The translations under genes and the position numbers were made by a program. Under the pieces are notes generated by a model, which did not search any database, was not told the DNA's origin, and saw only the letters and a program-made list of their open reading frames with translations. A stretch of DNA of 64,000 nt from Symsagittifera roscoffensis. Its lineage: Eukaryota > Xenacoelomorpha > Acoela > Convolutidae. Shown piece by piece: positions 21,995-34,170 of the stretch; within the stretch, counting starts at the first letter, position 1; each line of letters starts with the position of its first letter. The stretch is from contig NC_087069.1 of assembly GCF_963678635.1 (NCBI RefSeq), positions 10,809,206-10,873,205 on the forward strand, read 5' to 3'.

Positions 21995-22202
21995 AACAAT
22001 TGGCTTCAACCTGAAATAGTATGGATTTGAATAAAATGAGAACTTTTTTGTTGATATAATAAAACACAAAGATCGATGGGTTCACGTTCTATGTAGAAAG
22101 TCACACATTGTCACTCACTTTGATCTAAGTCTAACCCAGATGCGTTTTGGTTTAGCCCAAATCGTGGATTGGCTCTAGTTATCTGCCAGCATGCGGGCGT
22201 TA

Positions 22203-22612
22203 TGGAACCTGATCTAAACTATATTTTATGATTGGATAAATTAGCTATTTTACCACTGTAAAGTATTTAATATTAACCAATCATGATCCATCTAACTAAC
22301 AACCCACTTATTTGTAAGTGCTGAAATTACTTGTAATTTCAGCACCAGAGAGATTTGAATTTAACTTAGAAATTAGTTGCCTCTCCAAGAGAACTTCAGC
22401 AGCCGCAACAAACCAGTATACCCTAGATCTATTGAGCCTAGCAGAGACTAGTTAAACATCCTGAGACTAGAAAGTATAAGAGTAAGATTAGGATCGGTAT
22501 TAGACTAAGAAGTTGCACGAATCTATCCGGCCGAAAATAAGATAGCGTGACGAGCAGACGGTGTACCCTATCCGAAATTACTCTATGAGTTAACCACATA
22601 GGATCTAACTCA
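22203..22612 (+). repeat. Solo LTR (410 bp) with GTTA target-site duplication
   Basis: A complete LTR, TGGAACC…AACTCA, inserted in repeat unit C. GTTA flanks it on both sides (22199-22202 and 22613-22616), and units A and B show the uninterrupted site (GCGTTATCACATACTC at about 15581 and 19389). This is a textbook integration with 4-bp duplication followed by LTR-LTR recombination. It is closer in sequence to the right LTR of copy 2 than to copy 1. Confidence 0.95.
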
Positions 22613-24058
22613 GTTATCACATACTCTGCAATTTTGTAGCAATCGATGAAGCCCTGCTTGCCGTATCGCATACAGGTGAGCTTGTTCAAAAAGTCAAAAA
22701 GAAGAAAAAGAGTTTGACGAAATCTAGAGTGGCCAAACAGACATTTGTAAAACTCAGGTTAGAATTTCTAAATACTTGAAGAGACATTATAAAATGACTC
22801 GAGCAATTATAAACTAAAGAAGGTAAAAAAAGAAGCGTTTGAAGATTTAATTGAGGACAATGAAAAAACCTAATTTTGCAATCTAAGCTAAATATATCGG
22901 ATTGATTTGTCATACCTAAGCCAAAATGGATCATTTGTTAAACAAAAACATAAATCACATCTAAAAATTAGTTTTTGAAACTTTGCCATACTAAAAAAAA
23001 CTAGGATATGGAAGTTTGTTTGAAACATTTAAAGTTTATGTAGAATGAACCATACAATCTTTTACCCTAGGTGACCAACTGTAGAGCTATTTTATCAAAA
23101 TAAATGGGTAAAAGATTTTTCAGAAAGGTTTCTCATTATTTGAGAGTTGACTGAACGAAAATTTTTTCAGCATTTGAGATTTGAGCGCGCTTGCGCTGTA
23201 GAAAGGAAATAACGAAACGGCACAATTTGTCATCATTTCAGGTTGGGAAACTTTTTGTTAATCTTGTTAGCTAATTCCTCCTCAAAGTAGGGGAGAAAAA
23301 TTAACAAGATCTTTTTCAACTGTCCCGTTTTAGCAAAATGTTTGTTTTGGGCCGTATAGTAGAAAACAAAAAGTCGCATAACTTCAGGTTCTCCAGTTTC
23401 ATCCCCAGCCCCTCTGAACTCCTTACTATTCCAACAGGTTATCACTAGGTTGTTATACTGGGTAATTAGAAATAACTATCTCGCGTTAAACTATTTAAAG
23501 GAGTGTATAATGAACACAGTTTATACAAATTACTGCCTTTTCACAAAAAAATTTTTTCACAAATTTTGGAATTATTTTACCGCTGCAAAGAGTTGATCTA
23601 CCTTGCAAAAATTACAGGCACATTTTTTCTAAATAACATAAAGTTCTATTCCATCGAAAGTTCAATTGCTTGAAAGAAATATACCAATTAATTTGATTTA
23701 TATAGTTAATCGAGACAAATGATTGAGACCCCGAAAGTTCGAATTAGAGAGATTATTGCAATCTGTCTTTTGTTGTTAAGCTAAGCTTAGCATGATCCTA
23801 AGCAGGGCAACTTCTGTTAGGTGGGTTGGACTTTTGCTCATTTGCAAAATCATAGTATGAGGATCCTTAAAAAACTTTTGGACCCACTTTGGATCCCTTG
23901 AGATTTTGCCTTCCGTGCGGACCCCATCCCCTAGTATTGAGAACACGATACAGTTTTACTATAAATTTAAAATTTCAGTTTTTCTGGTAAAATTACCCCT
24001 CTCATCTCATTGTCAACAATTATTTCCTTTGCAATAATAGAGTTTTGCTGCCAGCTGA
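22613..24058 (+). repeat. Host flank, first copy (downstream of the solo LTR)
   Basis: About 1.45 kb of host repeat tail, from GTTATCACATACTC to GAGTTTTGCTGCC, duplicated at 42435-43878 with a few per cent difference and a few small indels (for example around 23345 versus 43165). It contains no recognisable gene; the 82-codon minus-strand ORF at 22686-22934 is also in the second copy and looks like chance. Confidence 0.92.
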
Positions 24059-24060
24059 CT

Positions 24061-24418
24061 ACTGTAAAGTATTTAATATTAACCAATCATGATCCATCTA
24101 ACTAACAACCCACTTATTTGTAAGTGCTGAAATTACTTGTAATTTCAGCACCAGAGAGATTTGAATTTAACTTAGAAATTAGTTGCCTCTCCAAGAGAAC
24201 TTCAGCAGCCGCAACAAACCAGTATACCCTAGATCTATTGAGCCTAGCAGACACTAGTTAAACACCCTGAGACTAGAAAGTATAAGAGTAAGATTAGGAT
24301 CGGTATTAGATTAAGAAGTTGCACGAATCTATCCGGCCGAAAATAAGATAGCGGGACGAGCAGACGGTGTACCCTAACCGAAATTACTCCATGAGTTAAC
24401 CACATAGGATCTAACTCA
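24061..24418 (+). repeat. Left LTR of copy 2, truncated
   Basis: Aligns with LTR positions 53-410 of the right LTR; the first 52 bp are missing and host-flank sequence abuts directly (…GCTGCCAGCTGACT|ACTGTAAAG). It ends AACTCA and is followed by TC and the primer-binding site. Differences from the right LTR cluster near 24350-24390. Confidence 0.93.
24121..24148 (+). promoter_or_regulatory. Near-perfect palindrome in the LTR
   Basis: GTGCTGAAATTAC, two bases, then GTAATTTCAGCAC: a 13-bp perfect stem. Also present in the solo LTR (22318-22345) and the right LTR, and in copy 1 with a single change that would still pair as G.U in RNA. It could be a transcript hairpin or a protein-binding dyad; role unknown. 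Confidence 0.6.
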
Positions 24419-24420
24419 TC

Positions 24421-24440
24421 TGGTGCGACCATAAGTCTCG
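24421..24440 (+). other. Primer-binding site of copy 2
   Basis: TGGTGCGACCATAAGTCTCG, two bases after the LTR and identical to the site in copy 1. Confidence 0.8.
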
Positions 24441-24505
24441 AATAAGACCTTATTAGCTTAGATTCAACCAAAAATAGATTAGAATTTAGACAAAACATTT
24501 TAAAA

Positions 24506-24739
24506 ATGTTATACAATGATAATTTAATCGAAATGTCTCTACGACTCAATAGATCAGAGCCGATATTCCGAACAATAACAGAACTACCCGGAATCGTAAG
24601 AAGACCTCGAACAAGAGACCACATACGCCAAAGTAGAAACTTACTATATAGGTATATGATAGTACGGCAAAAGCCAACACAAACTTTTATATTTAGAATC
24701 TTATTAGCAATGAATTTAGATTTTCATTTGCAAACATAA
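24506..24739 (+). CDS. Leader ORF1, 77-aa protein of unknown function (copy 2)
   Basis: Same length, start and stop as the copy 1 ORF at 5960-6193, with seven amino-acid differences and a larger number of silent changes. It remains open in an element whose gag-pol is heavily broken, consistent with constraint before this copy died. The protein is Arg-rich in the middle and hydrophobic near the C-terminus. Confidence 0.58.
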   Translation: MLYNDNLIEMSLRLNRSEPIFRTITELPGIVRRPRTRDHIRQSRNLLYRYMIVRQKPTQTFIFRILLAMNLDFHLQT

Positions 24740-25063
24740 AATTTTGAAGTCAATCTTCATAATAATTTCAGGCGCTAAACAAAATTATTAATATACAATA
24801 ACGATTGATAAAAAGATCTCAGATCGTTTTCTTAAATTCTGCAGTCTTATATAGAACATGTTTGAAAAATATTTATTGAAAATCAAAACAAAAGTTAGTA
24901 GCATGACAATAAATTGTTAGTAATCATAAAATCATCTGTTGTCCCAGCTTCATCACCTAAACATAACAGCAATCACAAGCTTACTAATACCAGTAAAAAC
25001 CTAAATTTTTTTCTTAAATAAATTTAAACCATTTTAAACTTAAATTAATTTAATTTAAAATCA

Positions 25064-25149
25064 GATCATCAAGGCTTATCCTTGGATCTTAATTAATTTC
25101 CTATTTCACTAAATTCAAAAATCTGATCATCAAGGCCTATCCTTGGATC
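25064..25149 (+). promoter_or_regulatory. Twin leader hairpins (copy 2)
   Basis: Two 25-nt elements at 25064-25088 and 25125-25149, each bounded by GATC with a CAAGG/CCTTG stem, equivalent to 5544-5628 in copy 1. The second carries GCCTAT where the first has GCTTAT, in the loop and so outside the stem. Confidence 0.55.
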
Positions 25150-25515
25150 AAAAAGAACAATTTTGTTCTCCCCCATCCACTTAGCAAGTGTCTAACGACC
25201 TCAAACGTCGATTCACTATCCAACCCTTCCAAAAAACCCAAGACTAATAGAAATTTTTCAACAAAATTAACCATTCAAATTAGGATAAACAATGAAGAAC
25301 TTCGGTTATTCACCCTTAGTAAGATTAAGTAAGTTAACACCTTAGCTTATACTAGCCACGAGAAAGTAAAAAATCATTCTTCGGAATTGATATACTTTTC
25401 TCTCCAACCCTGAAAAAATAGACCCAGGTTAAGCTAACCAAAAAATCGTAAGGACTAACAGTTTAAGAAAGTAGACATCGTCTAACAACTTTTTGCATCC
25501 CTCATCCTAAACCTT

Positions 25516-25984
25516 ATGTCATTCAAAAATCTAGGAAATAAACAAACAATCGTTTTACACAACTGTGAAATAGATAACCAAAAAATACGATCTTGTAATC
25601 ACACCTCATACACAAACAGTTGGATATATTAGAACAAAACGACTAACAATAAAAAGAAAAATAATAAACAAACAAAGACAAATCACACGAAAAAGATTTT
25701 CAAAAAATAGAAACGCATTTTCAGAATCAGAAGCCAGCAATTTAGATGAACTCTATAAATTAAAAGAATCGATTGACAAAAATTGTCCCATTCACGATCA
25801 ATTATATTTTTCCGACTCAGAAACAACTTCAAATTCATCAAAAAGAGGAAAAAGAAGAATAAAAAAGCAATATAAACACAAACCAGTACACTTGTATAAT
25901 TGGAATCAACCAATTAGACACATGGATAGTTATATATTAACAGTCATTAAACAAAAAAATGAGCCACAGCCATACTCAAAGTGA
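25516..25984 (+). pseudogene. ORF2 of copy 2, frameshifted
   Basis: Corresponds codon by codon to the intact 155-codon ORF2 of copy 1 (4559-5026). One inserted C near 25578 (…GATAACCAAAAAATACG versus GATAACAAAAAATACG) breaks the frame after about 20 codons. The basic clusters and acidic/Ser stretch are otherwise recognisable, and its stop (25982-25984) again lies 26 nt inside gag. Confidence 0.75.
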
Positions 25985-28848
25985 CGAAAGTCCAGATGAC
26001 GAAGAGGTTTACCCCTTCCTCATAGATGCACCCGATAATAGAGGGCAGCATGACTTTTGCAAGAATTTACTCCTAAATTTGTTTGAACCCGGAATCAGCC
26101 CATGCAAAGCAGATTTCCCACATGTAAAAATCAAAAGACAAATTATTGAACATTATCTGAAAGGTATATGTAATTTAACACAACAATACGGAATCTACAT
26201 TATAGAATTCAGCACACCAAATCCGAATAACCGCAAATATGTAATTCAAACAGACGATCTTGAATTAGAATTTTCAAAAGTATTCTTAGAATATATTAAA
26301 AGCATACAATATCATAACTCACAAAGAGCAAATTCCAAATTTACTAACGAAGTTTTTGCAAAAATATATAGCTATATTTCAATATTAGAAAAAACAGAAT
26401 TTCAAAGTATCTCACCAACTGAGACATCCAAACATACAAAAGTACGACAGGAAATCACATTATTTTCAACTTTTCTATATATAATCAAAGAAAATTACAC
26501 TAAAGACGAGGTTTCACAACACACAAAACATGACTTACAAAATTTTGGCATGTTTTATAATAGATTATTTCACACATAATATAGACTTAATTTCACAAGC
26601 AAGAAAAAATTTCAGACCTCAAAATCCAAACGATGATACTGCCATCACAGAACAGTCAGACTACGTTTGGGACCCGGAATGGTCTCATCATGCTTTTATA
26701 AATATCCCACAATCAATCTCAAGTCAAGCAATAAGTACAATATCTTATCAAAGAGATTATTTGAGAGTAGTACCACTGACCATTGATGCAACACCATTAA
26801 ACTACAATACATTTTTACCTGTTACGCGAAATTACAGTTTAAATTCGACCGTCATACACAATGAAAACCTTAATGGAACTAGGAATCTTACACAACAAGA
26901 TATCCAAACACCATCACACTTCATAAATGAAGAAATCGTCCAAACAACAACAACTACACAACAAAGTATTTCACCGATACGTCCAAATTTAACAACACCA
27001 AAAAATACAAACACTTCACTGGCACAAGTAACCTTACAATCAACCGTTAAACCTTCGGTTGCTCCAAAATATTCACATATGGATTATCAAACATATAGAC
27101 CTATGACAGTACCGTCAAAAACACGAAGAACGTTCACAAGAAACACTTTTGCAGAACACAATCATAATTACGCACATTCGTCAAAAACAAACTATCCCCC
27201 ACGAAAAACTAATAATAATCTTGTATGTTCTCACTATTGGGATAACCCAATGACAACAAACAACTCAGTAAATTTTCGAACTAATTCACATCCTCCACAG
27301 GATCATAGTGAAAACTACCCATTCTTTCAACAAAATAAAAATAAAAAGCAAGCACCTCATCATACGGATTACTTATCATCTGATGATGATTATTTACAAC
27401 CAGATATTTTTGCACCGTATACCCAAGAATATCGCGGACAAGGAGCGCAAAAACCTTATACATATAAAAGAATTTTTTCTCCAAATCCAACAGATACACG
27501 AAATCAACAAACAATACAAATGCAAAATCCAACTAATACACAATCTTTTCAACCAATTCAACCACAAAACCCAATGATTACACACTCGTATCAACCAACT
27601 CAAATGCAAAATGTAATACCACTCCCATATTACCTTCAACAACACGAAATAACAAAAAATCAACTTTCAAATTTTTCACAAATGCCAAATGCCGCAGAAT
27701 CACTTCAAATGACAATGAATCCATACCTTATGGGTGGATCATCAATAACATCAAATAAACCACTAATGGTATTCACAGGAACAGACCCTGAATATTCTGT
27801 AGAAGATTATTTAAATGCAGTAACAGCAAATTTAATTTTAAATATAGGACCTGAACCAATTAATACACCACTACATCAAAATTAGATACATCGACGCACA
27901 GCGTTGATACAAACAACCTTAGATGGCGCAGCCCAAAAATGGTTCTCAGTATTACCTATAGAAATAAAATCAGATTGGAAAAGATTTACACAAGAATTTT
28001 AAAAAATGTTTGACACCGAAAGAAATAAACAACACCAAAGAACTTTATGTAATGAAATTCGCAGATTACCAAACGAAACCATCAAACAATTAGCAGTACG
28101 TATCGAGACACTAGTTCGAAAAGCATATTCATTAAATACACATGACTATAAAAACACAAAAATGACAGAAATTTTAATGATGACCGTAACACCTCAATTA
28201 AGGAAAATAGCAATAAAAAAGAGAGCATCTCATCCTTCCTCAATTCGAGAGCCCGATTTAGATTTTCGAAAACTAGTAGACAAACTAGAACAAGCGGAAA
28301 TCACAATGAAACCTGAAGAAACAGAAAATCTAAAACTACAATATGTTAATCAAATCGAAACAAACACTACACATATCAATAACATACAGGAATCAGATAC
28401 AGACCTAGTTGAAAAAATCACTGAAATACTAAATATTTATGAAAAACACCCAAATTTTAAAGGCAAACCATCTTTCAAAAAATGGTGTAATTATTGCCGA
28501 CGATACGGACATAGTATTTCTGAATGTAGACAAAAACAACAAGACAACCAGAACAAACCTCAAAAGTATAAAGAACCAAATAAATCATTCTATCAATATA
28601 TGAAGAAAGATCAAAATCTACCAAACAAAAATGTATACAGCAACAACAGTTCAGGAAAACCACTTCCGAACAATACTAATTACACAAGGAATCAATCACC
28701 ATATAACTCAAGTTATAGAGGAAGATCACCAGAACGAAGAAATACACAGAATTCTTCACAAAATCATTATAATCGACCAAATAGTCGAAATAACTACTCG
28801 AGATCAAATTCAAATACAACACAATTTGTTTCTAGATCCAATTCCTAA
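25959..28848 (+). pseudogene. gag: gag region of copy 2
   Basis: Frames 25959-26579, 26530-27885 and 28006-28848 together follow the copy 1 gag. Visible parts: an N-terminal domain; a long Gln/Asn/Pro/Thr-rich middle with short direct repeats of the TQSFQPIQPQNP type near 27540-27600; a capsid-like domain around 27780-28230; and a CX2CX4HX4C zinc knuckle near 28487-28528 (CNYCRRYGHSISEC). The knuckle implies nucleic-acid binding by the nucleocapsid part. Confidence 0.88.
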
Positions 28849-29328
28849 TCAAACCCAAGAAATTAAAATTGTCCAAACAATCAATCACGAAACTCATCAT
28901 ATAACAGAAATAGAAACTATTCAAATAATCGAAACAGAAGTTATTCGAACAATCGAAATCAAAATTACCCGAACAATCAATCAAGAAATAACTCATATAA
29001 CAGATCAAACTATCACAGATCAAACGACAATTATCAAAACAGATCACGAAATAATTCACAAAATCGAAATTCAAGTTATAATAATCGATATAGAAATTAT
29101 TCTCAATCACCTCATAGAAATAATAACCATTATAATAATTCTAAACATCGCTACAGAAGTAATACACCCAAACATCAAAGACATATTAATCAAGTACAAT
29201 CAAATGAAGAAACAACATCAGACCCCCCAGGTATTGATGACACAGGAAATAACGAACTACAACTAAATCAAATAAACTGTGGATCATCAGACACAGAAAG
29301 TGATACAGAAAACACTATCTCCATAAAT

Positions 29329-30243
29329 ATGATAGCAGTCGAAAACGACTACGAACCTATTATATATGAACAACCTTTTAAATCACATATATATGAAAAT
29401 CAATTGGAACTTCTTTACAATTATTATATTGAACCCATCAATACTACACAACCTGCACAAGAAGTAAACAAAATCAACACCGTAAATAAACCCAATGAAA
29501 ATGACAAAACAAAATGCTTAAATACAAATCACCTTTACCAAAATGTACAAAACGAACAAACCAAAGAAAAAATTTGGACAATACCATTTCTTTTAGAAAG
29601 TCCAAGAAACAAAGAATTTCAACCACCAGATCTTGAAATTGATTTTTTAATTGATTCAGGAGCAGAATCAAACATAATTAACATTCCCACATGGAATGAA
29701 ATCAAAACATTACACCCAAAATTAACGCCTCTTGCAACCTCTAGTATACTAGCAACAGCACAAGGATCAAAATTAGTAATTTATGGAAAAGTTCAATTAT
29801 TCCTTCTCCCCACAAGAACAATGGAGCAAAATAAAATTCTAAACAAGCCATTTAAACAAATATTTCATATCACAGATATTAAACACAATATCATTGGCAT
29901 ACCATTTATGTCGAAATATATACCAACAATCAACATCTTGAATAGTAAAATACTAATCAAAGATAAGTATACAAAAACAAAAAATACAGCTCTAACATTT
30001 TTTCAAAGATTAAATAAACAACCACCATTCTTTTCAAAATTTTATCCAATTTATAACCAACAACGGAAACACCTGAAACCACTATCAGGAAATATATATA
30101 ACTTTTCAATAAAACAAGTTCACCAATATGATAAAAATCAAAATAAACAACAACTCTTTATGTCAAACTTTGAATTCAAACCTATCCATAAATTTTTCAA
30201 AATCACAATTTCATCTATAAAATATTTGAAAAATACGAATTAA
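29329..30243 (+). pseudogene. Aspartic protease region of copy 2
   Basis: A 304-codon open segment containing FLIDSGAESNIINIP near 29645-29690, the Asp-Ser-Gly active-site triplet of retroviral-type aspartic proteases, followed by the expected beta-strand pattern (ATAQGSKLVIYGKVQLFLL and HNIIGIPFMSKY, the latter resembling the conserved ILG-type motif). The segment after it is a linker before RT, ending at a nonsense codon absent from copy 1. Confidence 0.85.
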
Positions 30244-30542
30244 GACATCATTTCGTTACATGTATAAAACAATACACCGTACCAAGTAACATTACACTTA
30301 GGACTTTTAGGATATTGCGAAACAAACGCTACAATATCACCCATACATGAAAAAGCATACCGCATAAATAATATACTCCAATTATTAGATATTTGTCAAT
30401 CCACAATTCTTAACGAAAAACTATCCATAAATAATATAATAAGTAATGAAAAAAAAATACAGATTATTTCACAAAAACCCCATATTTCAAGCCTACATTC
30501 AACATAACCAACTATACAGAAGATCAACAGAAGTTTTTAACA

Positions 30543-31571
30543 ATGTTTAACTTCCAACATTCACAAATAACACAAGACGAATTTGATAAGTTAGCTAAAC
30601 AGCTAATAAAATATTCATCAGTCTATGCAACATCAAAATTTGATGTTGGAAAAATCAGTTCATCACTACATCTCACGTTAAAACCTGACGCAGTTTTCAA
30701 AAAACAAAGAGCTAATAAAGTACCAATTCATTTACACGACAAAGTAATTGATTACTCGATATTTTAGAGCAATACAAAATTATCTCAACGGTAAACAAAG
30801 AAGAACAACCAAAAGGTAACACATTTATTAACCCTGTTATCATCCTAGCAAAAGGAGAATCATTAAAAATAGTTTTAGACGCTAGATATCTCAATTCACT
30901 AATAGACGAATCAAAATGCAATTGGCCTATTGAACCAATACAAGTTATTTTAACAAAAATAAACGGAAAATACTTTACAACCGCAGATATGAATAGTGCA
31001 TACAATCAAATGCCACTAGATAAACAATCACGACGTTTAACACAATTTGTTATTGGAAATCAACAATATGAATTCAACCGCCTATTCTATGGAATATCCA
31101 TAGGACCAGCAGCATTTTCAGCTTTTATGAGCAAAATTTTTAGACCACTAATACTTAAGAAAAACGCAATCACCTATTTAGACGATGTTTTTATGCAATC
31201 ACAGACAAAAGAAGAAATGCTTACAGTTTTAGAACAATATCATAAAATACTTCAGAACGAAAATCTGAAGGCCGCCCCCGAACTTCTTTTTAACACGAGT
31301 TAAATTTTTAGGACATAATATAGAAAGAAGGACAATCACTCCATTGAAATCACGCATTGATGCTATTCAAAAACTTCAACCACCAACAAACAAAAAGAAA
31401 ATCCAAGAAATCCTTGGAATGTTAAATTTCTTAAGCAAATACGTTTATAAAATGCAATTATATTTAAGACCATTCTATAATATCCTCAGACAACAAAATA
31501 ATTTTGAATGGAACACTGAACATCAAACACGATTTGAAGAAATTAAAAAACTTCTAACTGAACAAATTTAA
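30543..31571 (+). pseudogene. Reverse transcriptase region of copy 2
   Basis: RT motifs in order across three frames: the N-terminal region (KPDAVFKKQRANKVP…), a VLDARYLN motif near 30875, TADMNSAYNQMPLD near 30980-31020, FNRLFYGISIGPAAF near 31075-31110, and the catalytic YLDD near 31180. YLDD with these surroundings is typical of Ty3/gypsy RT. Thumb-like sequence continues in 31344-31571 (LGMLNFLSKY). Broken by a stop near 30767, a frameshift/deletion near 31270 and a stop at 31569. Confidence 0.92.
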
Positions 31572-31607
31572 AATATAATTCCAGATCCAAATCAACCATT
31601 CTATGCA

Positions 31608-32486
31608 ATGTGCGATGCTTCAAACTTTGGCATCGGCGCAGCATTATTACAATCACACAATGGTACAAATAAAATGAATCATATATCAGCAAATTCTCAA
31701 TTATTCACTCAAGCAGAGCTACGACTCTCAACTTTAATGAGAGAATGTACAGCTATAATTTGTACACTTACAGAATATGAATTTCTGATACTTGGATCAA
31801 AACATCCAACAGTTCTATTCACAGATCATAAACCAATCATTTTTCTCTTTACACAGAAGTCAAATCCAAATCACCGAGTTTATAGATTTCAATTAATTCT
31901 AATGAAATTTCCAAACTTACATATAGTCTGGACAGCAGGAAAGAATCTTGCATTACCAGATACTTTAAGTCGAAATACACCACCTGAATTACTTACACGA
32001 AAAACAACAGTTGAAATACCCAAAAATATAAAATTTTACTTGGCAGAAAACGAAACATCACCCCGACTAGAATGCAAATATGCAGTAAAAACTGACATTG
32101 AACAATCACAGATAAATAACCTACAACACTTCCCACTTTACTTAGATTGCCAAGATAACCACTACGAAGTTGATCTACTTGGAACACCAACTTTCAAACC
32201 AATTCCATACTCACATTGGATAAAAAATAACACCCAACAAAAACGAGTAAAACAACACTCGCATAAAAAAGACCTTTTTCCGTTAATTGAAAAAGAAAAT
32301 TTAACTGATAAAATAAATTTGTCAGGCCCACGAACAAATGATTCAAAATACACGATAAATCAAGTTTTTGACCTCCATGACCCACTTGACACAATTCCTT
32401 TATCTAAATTAGAAATTGAAAACATTTTTCTCCCCCCAACAGATAAAATTACAATTAATACCTTGAAACAATATCAAAATTTTTGA
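31608..32486 (+). pseudogene. RNase H region of copy 2
   Basis: Starts CDASNFGIGAALLQ, the first catalytic Asp block of gypsy-type RNase H, continues with RECTAIICTLTEYEFLILG (Glu block) and VLFTDHKPIIFLF (Asp block), and ends with the tether motif VWTAGKNLALPDTLSRN. The remaining C-terminal part is a linker toward integrase. The frame is lost at 32486. Confidence 0.92.
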
Positions 32487-32676
32487 CCCAGTAATTAAAC
32501 AACTAAAATCATGGCACAAATACAAAACTAAGCCCGTAAAGGCAGATACCACAATTTTAGGAAATAAAACACTTCTCCGATATTTTTGAAAATTTAAAAA
32601 TACAACAATTAATGAAAACACAGACCTTCTAGAATATCAATTAAATGAATCTACAGTTCCCAGTCTCCCTTTAAGT

Positions 32677-34170
32677 ATGATTCTCATAGCTTTTAACATT
32701 TCACATACACAAAACATTACAGGACACTCTGGATCAGAGAAAACATATTCAAATTTCATACAAAATTTTTATTTCCCAAATGCACCAATTTGGATAAAAG
32801 TACTATGCAATGATACTATTCAGCTAAATAAACCTTATTCAAATCAAAAACAAATAGCACAAAAACAAGATTTTAAAGGACAAAGATTATATTTTAACCA
32901 TGGTATCTCATTCGATTCAAAAGGACCAATTTCACCATCATCTGAAGGAAACTCCTACATTATGGTAATTGTTGACGCATTTATACATTATGTAGCACTT
33001 AACCCATTACCACATTGTAACGCTTATTACGCTTACACAACACTTTATGAACACTGGATAGCCAAATTCGGATTACCCGAAATTTTAGTTACAAACAACG
33101 GTACAGAATTCATAAATAATGAAATCATCACACTATGTCATTTATATAACATTAAGCACAAACCGCGTACATCTCATGCACCTTGGACAAACGGTTTAGT
33201 CGAAGGTATGAACCGTTCACTACAAGAATATCTTAGATGTATCATAAATGGAAATGATACAAGATACACCGAATGGTCAGCAGATGTAAAATTATTTCCC
33301 TTAGCATATAATTCACAAATTACGACAACTCTAGGAATTCAAAAGCCACGTAAACCAATTATGTTTACAGCAAACTCTCATAAAAAAGCACAAGGTTATT
33401 GTCAACCGAATAAAGACTCAATTTGTTATAACCTACCTTTACACACACATGATGAAGATCATTTTCATCACCCACAAATCCTTAAAATAGCCTCCGGTAC
33501 ACACACCGAATGGATTTTAAATAGAGATAAAAAACACAATGAAATTTACCAAAAAGTAACAAAAAAGTTGTTACAAAGGCAAAACATTAACGAACAAATA
33601 AATTCACACTTTACACCAGCCTCCGATTTAAAAATTGGAACATTTGTCTTAATACCAAATTTTAATACACAAAAAGGAATTTCTAAAAAATTACAACCCC
33701 TTCGTAAAGGACCATACCAAATAACTGCCAAACCCACTGACGTAACATATAAAATTACCGATTCAGACCAAAAAGAAATTGTTCAACATAGAAACAATCT
33801 CTTACCTTATCACCCAAAAGAATACGCACTACGTGAACTAACTCAATTATATTCTTTCACAGGTTTAAAAGTTATTCAAAATCATCTACATACGGAAAAT
33901 GAAATAAATGAACAAAATGACATTCACCTTGAAAAACAAAATAAAAAACCAGCTACAACCAAAAACAATACAAAAAAGCTAGATCAAAATATACCTCAAA
34001 AAGAAAGAAAAAATAGAAGAATGACAGAAAAAATTATACCCCAAGAACAAGTCAAGAAATCAGAACATAGAGAGTCATCACGACTTAGAAATCAACCACG
34101 CAAAAACTACAAAACATTCATTCCACAATCTAAAATATTAAAGAAAGTTGAATTTCAAAAACAGCTTTAA
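32677..34170 (+). pseudogene. Integrase region of copy 2 with GPY/F-like module and basic tail
   Basis: A 497-codon open segment. The N-terminal zinc-finger region (about 32700-32830) is damaged: His residues are visible but the C-X2-C pair reads CNDT. The catalytic core has FDSKGPISPSSEG with the first Asp and GLVEGMNRSLQEY with the Glu, but the second catalytic Asp is replaced by Asn (VTNNGTEF). Next come the C-terminal domain with a LRKGPYQI…HRNNLLPY pattern typical of the GPY/F module, and a roughly 100-residue Lys/Asn/Gln-rich tail ending at 34170. As written it could not be catalytically active. Confidence 0.92.

Larger units (their letters stand above)
19942..23121 (+). repeat. Host repeat, partial third unit C, split by a solo LTR
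   Basis: Starts inside the unit (matches unit A from about 13541) and runs through the type I, acidic and type II segments to the repeat tail. It is interrupted at 22203-22612 by a solo LTR. It is more diverged from A and B than they are from each other, and carries its own internal 231-bp tandem duplication. Confidence 0.85.
25959..34170 (+). pseudogene. gag-pol: gag-pol of copy 2, multiply disrupted
   Basis: About 2,730 codons of former single-frame gag-pol. Comparison with copy 1 shows a 2-nt deletion in an A run near 26545, TGG to TAG at 27883-27885, TCA to TAA at 27999-28001, a CAA to TAA stop at 28846-28848 followed by an extra-base frameshift, and TCA to TAA at 30241-30243. Beyond the part visible in copy 1 there are further breaks near 30767, 31270, 31571, 32486 and 32588. 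Domain order gag, CCHC, protease, RT, RNase H, integrase is the Ty3/gypsy order. Confidence 0.93.

Noticed and set aside
22438-22934. Minus-strand ORFs of 82-83 codons, repeated at 42260-42756.
   Set aside because: They span the LTR/host junction and the duplicated flank; their repetition reflects DNA duplication, not coding constraint.
23770-23835. A stretch (GATCCTAAGCAGGGCAAC…GGTGGGTTGG) recalling part of 5S rRNA, also at about 43615-43665.
   Set aside because: Only short stretches resemble 5S internal-promoter boxes and order and spacing do not fit; both copies belong to the duplicated flank.
28631-29266. A 211-codon Ile/Thr-rich ORF in the plus strand of copy 2, with a 138-codon counterpart in copy 1 (1305-1721).
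   Set aside because: It is the alternative frame of the Asn/Arg/Ser-rich gag tail. The repeated AAY/AGA codons of that tail give few stops in other frames, so conservation in both copies follows from gag itself.
26000-34000. Possible G-to-A hypermutation of copy 2 (TGG to TAG at 27883; catalytic Asp to Asn in integrase).
   Set aside because: Other nonsense changes (TCA to TAA, CAA to TAA) and differences in gag do not follow that pattern; a few cases are not enough without a full count.
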